From Kutzneria sp044547355 (lineage in GTDB: Bacteria > Actinomycetota > Actinomycetes > Mycobacteriales > Pseudonocardiaceae): 64,000 nucleotides of DNA. Under the pieces are notes generated by a model. That model was not told the origin of the DNA. It did no database searches and was given only the letters and a program-made list of their open reading frames with translations. Each line of letters begins with the position of its first letter. Position 1 is the first letter of the stretch. The position numbers and the translations under genes are program-made. Below are positions 50,360 to 58,417 of this stretch, in pieces. Location: contig NZ_JBIUAG010000017.1 in NCBI RefSeq assembly GCF_044547355.1, forward strand, positions 124,001 to 188,000, given 5' to 3'.

Positions 50360-50827
50360 TTAGTCGCCGTCGATGACGTCCGGGTCGAGGCCGAGGTAGC
50401 TGGCGATCTGCTCGACCAGGACATCGTGCACGAGATCGGCCAGATCGGCGCCGTCCTTGGCCCGGGCCTCCAGCGGCCGCCGGTAGAGCACGATGCGTGC
50501 CCGGGTCGGCACGCCGCGTCGATCGACCCCGGCCGGCACCAGCCGGGCCAGCGGCACGTTGCCGTCGTCGACGACGCCGTCCTCCCAGCTCAGCTCGTCG
50601 TCCGGCCCGACGTGCACCTCCGGCACGTCGTCCACGGCCACGTCGAGCTGGGTCAGCTCGGTCCGCCAGCGGGCCTCGATCGGCTCCAGCGCCTCGATCA
50701 CGAGCGCGTCGAACCGCTCGGCCCGGCTGCGGGCCGCCGGCAGGGTCGCCGGGTACAGCGGTCCGCGCAGGCCACGGCCGTGCCGGTCGCGACTGCGGCG
50801 TCCCCGACGCCTGGATCCTCGAGCCAT
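50360..50827 (-). CDS. metallopeptidase-family protein with degenerate metal site
   Basis: The 155-residue protein matches the Rv3259 position and the small zincin (PF06262-like) pattern: a basic N terminus, acidic middle, TRARIVLYRRPLE strand, then the helix DLVHDVLVEQIASYLGLDP. The HExxH metal motif of active relatives is replaced by VEQIAS, so catalysis is doubtful. ATG 50827 is chosen; two GTG codons just upstream are alternatives. It is divergent from the DUF3499 gene. A conserved non-catalytic role is likely. Confidence 0.75.
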   Translation of the reverse strand: MARGSRRRGRRSRDRHGRGLRGPLYPATLPAARSRAERFDALVIEALEPIEARWRTELTQLDVAVDDVPEVHVGPDDELSWEDGVVDDGNVPLARLVPAGVDRRGVPTRARIVLYRRPLEARAKDGADLADLVHDVLVEQIASYLGLDPDVIDGD

Positions 50828-50898
50828 CACCACGGCCAGTCAGCGTACGCGGGCGCGTGTCACCCGCGTGCCTGCACGCCGCCAAGAGTGGGAAGCGC

Positions 50899-50904
50899 TA
50901 TCGT
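50899..50904 (+). promoter_or_regulatory. -10 hexamer of a probable leaderless promoter
   Basis: TATCGT, 8 nt before GTG 50913. Confidence 0.4.
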
Positions 50905-50912
50905 CAGCGATC

Positions 50913-51284
50913 GTGCGGAGCGTGAGGCGGTGCTCGCGAACCGGGTGCACCAACCCGGCAGTCGCCACGCTCACCTACGCCTATGCGGACTCCACCGCGG
51001 TCGTCGGACCCCTGGCCACCTACTCCGAACCGCACAGTTACGACCTGTGCGAGGAGCACGCCATGCGGCTCACGGTGCCCCGCGGCTGGGAGGTCGTCAG
51101 GCATGAGGGTGAGTTCGCCGCTCCCGAGCCGTCGGTCGACGACCTGACGGCCCTGGCGGAGGCGGTGCGGGAGGCCGGCCGGGTGGACCGGCCGGTGGAC
51201 CGGGTCGACCCGAACCGGATCGACCCCATGGGGGCTCAGCGGCGGGGTCACCTGCGGGTGTTGCCCGACCCGATCGAGGACTGA
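50913..51284 (+). CDS. DUF3499 protein (Rv3258c-like)
   Basis: The 123-residue protein has CSRTGC near residue 7 and DLCEEHAMRL near residue 47, a likely Cys3-His zinc site, then PRGWEVVRHEGEF, all hallmarks of actinobacterial DUF3499. An Arg/Pro-rich tail follows. GTG 50913 is supported by a leaderless hexamer. The phosphomannomutase gene starts 49 nt after it. The function is unknown; conserved linkage with mannose genes is notable. Confidence 0.85.
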   Translation: MRSVRRCSRTGCTNPAVATLTYAYADSTAVVGPLATYSEPHSYDLCEEHAMRLTVPRGWEVVRHEGEFAAPEPSVDDLTALAEAVREAGRVDRPVDRVDPNRIDPMGAQRRGHLRVLPDPIED

Positions 51285-51333
51285 ACACGCCGGTAGGCTG
51301 GCAGCGACCCATCCGAGCTACCCGGGAGAAGGC

Positions 51334-52683
51334 GTGCCGGACCTGTCTGCGATCGTCAAGGCCTACGACATCCGTGGGGTGGTCGGCGAGCAGTGGGACG
51401 CCGCCGTCGCGCGTGAGCTGGGCGCCGCGTTCGCCAAGCTCGTCGGCGGGCCGTCGGTGGTCATCGGCCACGACATGCGCGACTCCTCGCCGGAGCTGTC
51501 GGCCGCGTTCGCCGAGGGCGTGACCAGCCAGGGCGTCGACGTCGTGTCCATCGGCCTGGCCAGCACCGACATGCTGTACTTCGCCTCCGGCCGGCTCCAG
51601 CTGCCCGGCGCGATGTTCACCGCCAGCCACAACCCGGCCAAGTACAACGGCATCAAGCTGTGCCGGGCCGGCGCGGCCCCGGTCGGACAGGACAGCGGCC
51701 TGGCCGAGATCCGGGACTCGGCCCAGCAAGGCGTGCCGGCGGCCGAGGGTCGCCACGGCAGCGTCACCCGGCGCGACATGCTCGCCGACTACGCCGCCTA
51801 TCTGCGGGAACTGGTCGACCTGAGCGGGATCCGGCCGTTGAAGATCGCGGTGGACGCCGGCAACGGCATGGGCGGCCACACGGTGCCCGAGGTGTTCGCC
51901 GGGCTGCCGATCGAGGTCGTGCCGATGTACTTCGAGCTGGACGGCAACTTCCCCAACCACGAGGCCAATCCGCTGGACCCGGCCAACCTGGTCGACCTGC
52001 AGCGCAAGGTCGTCGAGGTGGGCGCGGACGCCGGCCTGGCCTTCGACGGCGACGCCGACCGCTGCTTCGTGGTGGACGCCGAGGGCAACCCGGTCTCGCC
52101 GAGCGCGGTGACGGCGCTGGTCGCCTCCCGCGAGCTGGCCAAGGAGCCGGGGGCCACGGTCATCCACAACCTGATCACCTCCCGCTGCGTGCCGGAGATC
52201 GTGCTTGAGCGCGGCGGCAAGCCGGTGCGCACCCGCGTCGGGCACTCGTTCATCAAGCAGCGCATGGCCGAGACCGACGCCATCTTCGGCGGCGAGCACT
52301 CGGCCCACTACTACTTCCGCGACTTCTGGCGGGCCGACACCGGCATGCTGGCCGCGATGCACGTGCTGGCCGCGCTGGGCGAGCAGGACCGGCCCCTGGC
52401 CGAGCTGACCGCCGAGTTCTGCCGCTACGACGCGTCCGGCGAGATCAACTCCACCGTGGCCGACCAGGTCGCCTCCACCGAGGCGGTGCGGGCCGCGTTC
52501 GCCGGCCGCGAAGGCGTGACCTTCGACGAGATGGACGGGCTTACCGTCGATCTCGGCGACGGCCGCTGGTTCAACCTGCGCGCGTCCAACACGGAGCCGC
52601 TGCTGCGGCTGAACGTGGAGGCACCCGACGCCGACGCGGTCGCCGCGCTGCGCGACGAGGTGCTGGCCATCGTCCGGCGCTGA
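51334..52683 (+). CDS. pmmA: phosphomannomutase/phosphoglucomutase
   Basis: The 449-residue enzyme interconverts hexose-6- and hexose-1-phosphate. TASHNPAKYNG holds the phosphoserine, DGDADR binds Mg, GEHSAHYYF binds the sugar and RASNTEPLLR the phosphate. GTG 51334 follows GGGAGAAGG. A Trm112-like gene follows, then SIS-like and manA, the order of M. tuberculosis. It supplies mannose-1-phosphate for GDP-mannose. Confidence 0.93.
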   Translation: MPDLSAIVKAYDIRGVVGEQWDAAVARELGAAFAKLVGGPSVVIGHDMRDSSPELSAAFAEGVTSQGVDVVSIGLASTDMLYFASGRLQLPGAMFTASHNPAKYNGIKLCRAGAAPVGQDSGLAEIRDSAQQGVPAAEGRHGSVTRRDMLADYAAYLRELVDLSGIRPLKIAVDAGNGMGGHTVPEVFAGLPIEVVPMYFELDGNFPNHEANPLDPANLVDLQRKVVEVGADAGLAFDGDADRCFVVDAEGNPVSPSAVTALVASRELAKEPGATVIHNLITSRCVPEIVLERGGKPVRTRVGHSFIKQRMAETDAIFGGEHSAHYYFRDFWRADTGMLAAMHVLAALGEQDRPLAELTAEFCRYDASGEINSTVADQVASTEAVRAAFAGREGVTFDEMDGLTVDLGDGRWFNLRASNTEPLLRLNVEAPDADAVAALRDEVLAIVRR

Positions 52684-52706
52684 GACTTTCCCCAGGGAGG
52701 AACCCG

Positions 52707-52913
52707 ATGGCCGTCCAGCTCGACCCGCAGCTGCTGGAGATCCTGCGCTGCCCGTCGCCCGACCACGCCCCGCTGCGCCCCGGCACGGCGCAGGACGCCG
52801 ACGCCGACATGCTCACCTGCACCGAGTGCGGCCGTGGCTACCCCGTCCAGGACGGCATCCCGGTGTTGCTGCTGGACGAGGCGGTGCCGCCGCCGGGCGG
52901 CCTGGCCGGGTGA
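52707..52913 (+). CDS. Trm112-family small zinc protein
   Basis: The 68-residue protein has LRCPSPDH and CTECGRGYPV, two half-zinc-knuckles, and ends PVQDGIPVLLLDEA, the Trm112 core. The first knuckle lacks its second Cys (CPSPDH, His may replace it). ATG 52707 follows GGGAGG. Trm112-type proteins often stabilise methyltransferases; here the partner is not adjacent. Confidence 0.85.
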   Translation: MAVQLDPQLLEILRCPSPDHAPLRPGTAQDADADMLTCTECGRGYPVQDGIPVLLLDEAVPPPGGLAG

Positions 52914-52919
52914 GCTGAC

Positions 52920-53996
52920 GTGCTCGACGACACCCTGCTCGACGATCCGTCGCGACTGGCCGACATCGACAGCGGCGGGCTGCTGCGCGCGGCGGCGATG
53001 GCCGGCGCGCAGGTGCGGGCCATCGCCGAGGCCGCCGAGGAGGCGGGCGTCGACCGGCTGGCCGAGGAGCGGCCGCGGGCCCTGGTGCTGGTCACCAGGC
53101 CGGGCATCGGCGTGGCCGCCTCCCAGCTGCTGGCCGCGCTGCTGACCACGGCCTGCCCGGTGCCGGTGGTGCTGGCCGAGGCGGTGCCGAGCTGGATCGG
53201 CGCGCTGGACCTGGTCATCGCCCACACCGACGACCCCGGCGACGTGGTGCTGGCCGAGTCCCTGGACCGGGCCACCCGGCGCGGGGCCCGCGTGATCGTC
53301 ACCGCCCCGCCGGACGGCCCGGTGGCCGCCGCGGCCGCCGGCCGCGGCCTGCTGCTGCCGCCCCGGGTGCCGGTGCCGACCGGGTTCGGCTTCGCCCGCG
53401 CCCTGGCCGCCGGCCTGGCCGTGGCCCAGGCCCTCGGGCTGCTGCGGGCCGATCTCGGCGAGCTGGCCGACGAGCTGGACCGCGAGGCCGAGCGGGACCA
53501 CCCCATGCACGAGTCCTTCGTCAATCCGGCCAAGAGCCTGGCGCTGCGCGTCGCCGACCGCACGCCGCTGCTGTGGGGGCTGGACCAGGCGGCCACCGCC
53601 GTGGCCTGGCACGCCGCGTTCGTGCTGGCCAGCCACGCCGGCGTGGTCAGCGACGTGGCCGGCTACCAGCAGGCCATCGGCCGCGCGGCCCTGCACCGCG
53701 CCGCCGTGCAGTCCAGTTCCGGCAGCGACCTGTTCGCCGACCCGGACGACGAGCAGCCGACCCAGCCCCGGGTGCTGCTGCTGGCCGTCGGCCGCGGCGA
53801 CGCCGCCGAGGCCACCCGCCGCGCGGCCGAGGCCACGCTGGCCGGCGCGGACGTGATCCGGCTGGACGAGGTCACCGGTGGCGACGCCACCTGCGCCGCC
53901 GTGCTTGCCCTGCGTTTCGAGCTGGCCGCCCTCTATCTGGGGCTCGCGGCCGGCACCATCGGCGGCCCCGGGTACTACGCCCCGGCCGCCGTATGA
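52920..53996 (+). CDS. SIS-domain phosphosugar isomerase-like protein (Rv3256c-like)
   Basis: The 358-residue protein is made of two SIS-like halves; strands such as ALVLVTRPGIGVAASQLL and VIVTAPP recall phosphosugar isomerases, but the usual SGxT loop is modified. GTG 52920 lies 7 nt after the Trm112 stop, and manA follows 15 nt later. It may act on glucose- or mannose-6-phosphate. The equivalent in M. tuberculosis is annotated as conserved hypothetical. Confidence 0.75.
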   Translation: MLDDTLLDDPSRLADIDSGGLLRAAAMAGAQVRAIAEAAEEAGVDRLAEERPRALVLVTRPGIGVAASQLLAALLTTACPVPVVLAEAVPSWIGALDLVIAHTDDPGDVVLAESLDRATRRGARVIVTAPPDGPVAAAAAGRGLLLPPRVPVPTGFGFARALAAGLAVAQALGLLRADLGELADELDREAERDHPMHESFVNPAKSLALRVADRTPLLWGLDQAATAVAWHAAFVLASHAGVVSDVAGYQQAIGRAALHRAAVQSSSGSDLFADPDDEQPTQPRVLLLAVGRGDAAEATRRAAEATLAGADVIRLDEVTGGDATCAAVLALRFELAALYLGLAAGTIGGPGYYAPAAV

Positions 53997-54010
53997 GGGA
54001 GTGACGACGA

Positions 54011-55246
54011 GTGGAGTTGCTGCACAACGCGGTGCGCCCCTATGCCTGGGGCTCGCGCACCGCGATCGCCGAGCTGCTCGGCAAGCCCGTGCCGGCGCCG
54101 CACCCCGAGGCCGAGCTGTGGATGGGGGCGCATCCCGGCGGGCCCTCGCTGCTCGTCGACGCCGACGGTGACGAGCGTTCCCTGCTCGACGTGCTGGCCG
54201 CCGACCCGGACGGCCAGCTCGGCCAGCCGCTGGCCGCGCGCTGGGGCGGCCGGCTGCCGTTCCTGCTCAAGGTGCTGGCCGCCGACGAGCCGCTGAGCCT
54301 GCAGGCCCACCCGTCGGCCGAGCAGGCCGCCGAGGGCTACGCCCGCGAGGAGGCCGCCGGCATCCCGCGCGACGCCAAGAACCGCAACTACCCGGACCCG
54401 ACGGCCAAGCCCGAGCTGATCTGCGCGCTGACCGAGTTCCACGCCCTGGCCGGGTTCGCCGATCCGGAACGCACCGTGCGCCTGCTGCGCGGGCTGGACG
54501 CGCCGGGCCTGGACCACTACACCGAGCTGCTCGGCGGCCAGCCCGACTCCGACGGCCTGCGGGCGCTGTTCACCACCTGGATCACGCTGCCGCAGCAGGC
54601 CCTGGACCAGCTGCTGCCGCAGGTGCTGGACGCCTGCGTGCGGCAGGTCAAGGAGCACGGCGAGTTCGACCTGGAGTGCCGGACCATCCTGGAGCTGGGC
54701 GAGGCCTATCCGGGCGACGCCGGCGTGCTGGCCGCGGTGCTGCTCAACCGGATCGTGCTGCGGCCGGGCGAGGCGGTCTTCCTGCCGGCCGGCAACCCGC
54801 ACGCCTACCTGCGCGGCACCGGCATCGAGATCCTGGCCAACTCCGACAACGTGCTGCGCTGTGGCCTGACCCCCAAGCACGTGGACGTGCCGGAGCTGCT
54901 GCGCGTGCTGGACTTCTCCTACGGGCGGATGCCGGTGCAGACCGGCGACGTCGTCGCCCCGCACTACTTCCTCTACCCGACCCCGGCCCCGGAGTTCGAG
55001 CTGTCCCGGCTGGAGTGGGACGCCGGTTCGGACGAGCCGGTGCGGGTCGACCACCCGGGGCCGCAGATCCTGATCTGCGTCGAGGGATCGGTCACGCTGC
55101 GCCGGGCCGACGGCGTCGAGCTGCCGCTGGGCAAGGGCGAGTCGGCCTGGCTGGCCGCCGCCGACCCGGCCGTGGACGTCGTGCCTACAGGCCGGCCGGC
55201 CTCGGTGTTCCGGGCCACTGCCGGGGTCGATTCGTCCAACAACTAG
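54011..55246 (+). CDS. manA: mannose-6-phosphate isomerase
   Basis: The 411-residue type I enzyme interconverts fructose-6- and mannose-6-phosphate. AVRPYAWGSRTAI begins the cupin fold, LQAHPS and KPELICAL provide zinc ligands, and PAGNPHAYLRGTGIEI is the conserved second barrel. GTG 54011 is preceded by GGGAG. Together with phosphomannomutase and the pyrophosphorylase it makes GDP-mannose. Its stop TAG is embedded in the CDF promoter hexamer. Confidence 0.95.
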   Translation: MELLHNAVRPYAWGSRTAIAELLGKPVPAPHPEAELWMGAHPGGPSLLVDADGDERSLLDVLAADPDGQLGQPLAARWGGRLPFLLKVLAADEPLSLQAHPSAEQAAEGYAREEAAGIPRDAKNRNYPDPTAKPELICALTEFHALAGFADPERTVRLLRGLDAPGLDHYTELLGGQPDSDGLRALFTTWITLPQQALDQLLPQVLDACVRQVKEHGEFDLECRTILELGEAYPGDAGVLAAVLLNRIVLRPGEAVFLPAGNPHAYLRGTGIEILANSDNVLRCGLTPKHVDVPELLRVLDFSYGRMPVQTGDVVAPHYFLYPTPAPEFELSRLEWDAGSDEPVRVDHPGPQILICVEGSVTLRRADGVELPLGKGESAWLAAADPAVDVVPTGRPASVFRATAGVDSSNN

Positions 55247-55249
55247 GGT
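55244..55249 (+). promoter_or_regulatory. -10 hexamer embedding the manA stop codon
   Basis: TAGGGT begins with the manA stop and lies 8 nt before ATG 55258. Confidence 0.45.
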
Positions 55250-55257
55250 TTTGTCCC

Positions 55258-56172
55258 ATGTCAGCAGGGGGCGGTACCAAAGCCATTGTCGCCGCGCTGA
55301 GCGCCAACGCCGGCATCGCGGTCGCCAAGTTCGTCGGATTCGCGGTCACGGGGTCGTCGTCGATGCTGGCCGAGGCCGTGCACTCGGTGGCCGACACGGC
55401 CAACCAGGGGCTGCTGCTGCTCGGCAAGCGGACCTCGCAGCGCAAGGCCGACGCCGAGCACCCGTTCGGCTACGGCCGCGACCGGTACTTCTACTCGTTC
55501 GTGGTGGCGCTGCTGCTGTTCACCCTGGGCGCGCTGTTCGCCGTCTACGAGGGCATCCACAAGGTGGAGGAGCCCGAGCCGCTGGCCTACCCGCTGGTCG
55601 CGGTGGTCATCCTCGTGGTGGCCGTGCTGCTGGAGGGCTACAGCTTCCGCACCGCCATGGCCGAGTCGCGGGAGCTCAAGGGCGGCGCCAGCTGGTGGCA
55701 GTTCATCCGCCAGGCCAAGGTGCCGGAGCTGCCGGTGGTGCTGCTTGAGGACACCGGCGCCCTGTTCGGCCTGGTGTTCGCGCTGCTGGGCATCGTGCTG
55801 TCGCTGGTCACCGGCGACCCGGTGTGGGACGGCGTGGCCACCATCGCCATCGGCGTGCTGCTGGGGCTGATCGCCGTCGTGCTGATCGTGGAGATGAAGA
55901 GCCTGCTCATCGGCGAGGGGGCCGGCCCCGAGGTGCTGGCCGCCATCGTGCGCGAGCTGGAGGGCGGCAATGTGGAGCGGGTGATCCACATCCGCACCCA
56001 GTACCTGGGGCCGGAGGAGATCCTGGTCGCCGCCAAGATCGCGTTTTCCGGGGCCGCGACCGTGGCGGAGGTGGCCCGGTCCATCGACGAGGCGGAGATT
56101 CGGGTGCGATCCGCGGTGCCGGCGGCCCGACTCATCTACCTGGAGCCCGATCTTGATAGGACCGCTCGGTAG
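55258..56172 (+). CDS. cation diffusion facilitator (CDF) transporter
   Basis: The 304-residue protein has six helices; AEAVHSVADTANQ in helix 2 and LLEDTGALFGLV in helix 5 supply the H/D metal ligands of CDF exporters. The C-terminal cytoplasmic domain is present. It probably exports Zn or a related metal by proton antiport. ATG 55258 is supported by the embedded hexamer. Its own TAG stop starts the hexamer of the APC gene. Confidence 0.9.
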   Translation: MSAGGGTKAIVAALSANAGIAVAKFVGFAVTGSSSMLAEAVHSVADTANQGLLLLGKRTSQRKADAEHPFGYGRDRYFYSFVVALLLFTLGALFAVYEGIHKVEEPEPLAYPLVAVVILVVAVLLEGYSFRTAMAESRELKGGASWWQFIRQAKVPELPVVLLEDTGALFGLVFALLGIVLSLVTGDPVWDGVATIAIGVLLGLIAVVLIVEMKSLLIGEGAGPEVLAAIVRELEGGNVERVIHIRTQYLGPEEILVAAKIAFSGAATVAEVARSIDEAEIRVRSAVPAARLIYLEPDLDRTAR

Positions 56173-56214
56173 GGTCTGAATCCGACAAAGTCGTCGGGCG
56201 CACTGGGAGGGCGT

Positions 56215-57705
56215 ATGGCGGGCACTGGCCTGTTTCGGACCAAGTCGATCGAGCAGTCGATCGCCGACACCGATGAGCCGGACACCAAGCTCCGCAAGGA
56301 TCTCACCGCCTGGGATCTGACCGTGTTCGGCGTGGCCGTGGTGATCGGCGCGGGCATCTTCACCGTCACCGCCAGCACCGCCGGCAACGTCGCCGGGCCG
56401 TCCGTGGTGATCGCCTTCATCATCGCCGCCATCGCCTGCGGCCTGGCCGCCCTGTGCTACGCCGAGTTCGCCTCGACCGTGCCGGTGGCCGGGTCCGCGT
56501 ACACGTTCTCGTACGCCACCTTCGGCGAGTTCGTGGCCTGGATCATCGGCTGGGACCTGGTGCTGGAGTTCGCGCTGGCCGCGGCCGTGGTGGCCAAGGG
56601 CTGGTCGGCCTACCTGTCGCAGGTGTTCTCCCTGTTCGGCCTGGACGTGCCGACCATCGTCCCGCTCGGGCCGGTGGACTTCGACTGGGGCACCGTGCTG
56701 ATCGTGCTGGTGCTGGGCACCCTGCTGGCCGTGGGCACCAAGCTGTCGTCCCGGTTCAGCCAGGTCATCACCGCCATCAAGGTGGCCGTGGTGCTGCTGG
56801 TGATCATCGTCGGCATCGGCTACGTCAAGGCCTCGAACTACGTGCCGTTCATCCCGCCCTCGCAGCCCTCGCCCTCGGGCTCCTCGCTCAACCAGTCGCT
56901 GTTCTCGCTGATCGCCGGCGGCCAGTCCAGCTCCTTCGGCGTGTTCGGCCTGCTCGCCGCCGCCTCGGTGTTGTTCTTCGCCTTCATCGGCTTCGACATC
57001 GTGGCCACCACCGCCGAGGAGACGCGCAACCCGCAGCGCAACGTCCCGCGCGGCATCCTCGGCTCGCTGGGCATCGTCACCGTGCTGTACGTCGCGGTCT
57101 CGCTGGTGGTGACCGGCATGGAGCCGTACACCAAGCTGGCCACCGGGGCCGACGGCGTGAAGAAGACCCTGGCCACCGCCTTCGCCGACAACGGCGTGCA
57201 CTGGGCCGCCGCCGTCATCGCCATCGGGGCCCTGGCCGGCCTCACCACCGTGGTCATGGTGCTGCTGCTGGGTCAGACCCGAGTGCTGTTCGCGATGGGC
57301 CGGGACGGGCTCATCCCGCGGGGCCTGGCCAGGACCGGCCGCCACGGCACCCCGGTGCGGGCCACGATCCTGGTCGTCATCGCGGTGGTCATCGCCGGCG
57401 GCTTCTTCCCCTCCGGCGACCTGGAGGAGATGGTCAACGTCGGCACGCTGTTCGCCTTCGTGCTGGTCTCCATCGGCGTGATCGTCCTGCGCCGCACCCG
57501 GCCCGACCTGCCGCGCGGCTTCCGCACGCCGCTGGTGCCGGTGGTGCCGATCCTGGCCGTGATCGCCTGCCTGTGGCTGATGCTGAACCTGGCCGTGTTC
57601 ACCTGGGTCCGGTTCCTGATCTGGATGGCGCTGGGCGTGCTGGTCTACTTCGCCTACGGCTACCGCAAGTCGACGCTGGCCTCGTTCCTCGACACCAAGG
57701 CATGA
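56215..57705 (+). CDS. APC-family amino-acid permease
   Basis: The 496-residue protein has about 12 helices. The first (VVIGAGIFTVTAS) carries the GAGIF substrate motif, and FIGFDIVATTAEETRNPQRNVP is the CAT-type signature. The nearest named group is the cationic or broad amino-acid transporters; Rv3253c occupies the same position. ATG 56215 follows GGGAGGG. TAGGGT at 56170, starting with the upstream stop, could be its promoter, with a 33-nt leader. A hairpin terminator follows. Confidence 0.9.
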   Translation: MAGTGLFRTKSIEQSIADTDEPDTKLRKDLTAWDLTVFGVAVVIGAGIFTVTASTAGNVAGPSVVIAFIIAAIACGLAALCYAEFASTVPVAGSAYTFSYATFGEFVAWIIGWDLVLEFALAAAVVAKGWSAYLSQVFSLFGLDVPTIVPLGPVDFDWGTVLIVLVLGTLLAVGTKLSSRFSQVITAIKVAVVLLVIIVGIGYVKASNYVPFIPPSQPSPSGSSLNQSLFSLIAGGQSSSFGVFGLLAAASVLFFAFIGFDIVATTAEETRNPQRNVPRGILGSLGIVTVLYVAVSLVVTGMEPYTKLATGADGVKKTLATAFADNGVHWAAAVIAIGALAGLTTVVMVLLLGQTRVLFAMGRDGLIPRGLARTGRHGTPVRATILVVIAVVIAGGFFPSGDLEEMVNVGTLFAFVLVSIGVIVLRRTRPDLPRGFRTPLVPVVPILAVIACLWLMLNLAVFTWVRFLIWMALGVLVYFAYGYRKSTLASFLDTKA

Positions 57706-57708
57706 CGA

Positions 57709-57740
57709 AGTGGCCGGCCGACTCCGGTCGGCCGGCCACT
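57709..57740. terminator. 14-bp perfect hairpin terminator
   Basis: Arms 57709-57722 and 57727-57740 with loop TCCG, between the APC gene and the convergent gene ending at 57752. Confidence 0.8.
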
Positions 57741-57751
57741 GGCAGGGTCGG

Positions 57752-58318
57752 TCAGGCGATCTCCCGCAGCACGGGCCGCAGCGCCCAGCTGAACGCGGCG
57801 GTGTTGTCGATGAGCGCGGGGGAGGCCAGCACCTGGTTGAACCCGCGCCGCATCCAGAACTGCCCGCGCACCGGCAGCTCGGTGATCATCAGGTGGAACG
57901 GCCGCACGGCCCGTTCCAGCTCGGTTCCCACGTCGGCGACCAGGTCGGTGATCCACATCCGGGAGCTGTCCCGGTGCCGGCCGTGGCGCAGCTCGTGCCG
58001 GGTCAGCTGGGCGTCCCACTGGCGGATCGGCTCGATGAGCGCGCCCAGCGCCCGGCACACGGCCGGCCACCGGGCCATCCAGCGGTCGTCGCTGATGGAC
58101 ATGCCGTCCAGCACGCCGTCGAACCAGTGCAGCCATTCGGACTCGACGGCGGCGCGGTCCACCCCGGGCGCGGGCAGCACCGGCACCCACGGGTCGGTCG
58201 GCGGGTAGGGGTCGTCGGGCACGCTCAACGCGAGCGCGTCCCGGAGGAATAGGGCGGTGCGGACGTCCGGTCGGACCCCGATCTGCAACGTCCAGGTGGG
58301 CTGGCGTTCGGCGAGCAT
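57752..58318 (-). CDS. conserved-looking protein of unknown function
   Basis: The 188-residue soluble protein is rich in Trp and Arg (SEWLHWFDG, RWMARWPAVC, FWMRRGFNQ) and lacks a signal or membrane segment. ATG 58318 is preceded by GAGGGAGG. I do not recognise a family. It is divergent from mutL by 99 nt and ends 11 nt from a terminator hairpin. Codon use matches the neighbours, so it is probably native. Confidence 0.7.
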   Translation of the reverse strand: MLAERQPTWTLQIGVRPDVRTALFLRDALALSVPDDPYPPTDPWVPVLPAPGVDRAAVESEWLHWFDGVLDGMSISDDRWMARWPAVCRALGALIEPIRQWDAQLTRHELRHGRHRDSSRMWITDLVADVGTELERAVRPFHLMITELPVRGQFWMRRGFNQVLASPALIDNTAAFSWALRPVLREIA

Positions 58319-58404
58319 GGCTGACCTCCCTCGGGCGGGGAAGGTGATCTTCCACACACAGAATGAGGCAGCGACCGCTTTCACGCCAGTGCGCGGGCAC
58401 AACG

Positions 58405-58410
58405 TAGCTT
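58405..58410 (+). promoter_or_regulatory. -10 hexamer of a probable leaderless promoter
   Basis: TAGCTT, 7 nt before mutL ATG 58418. Confidence 0.5.
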
Positions 58411-58417
58411 GTCTGTT

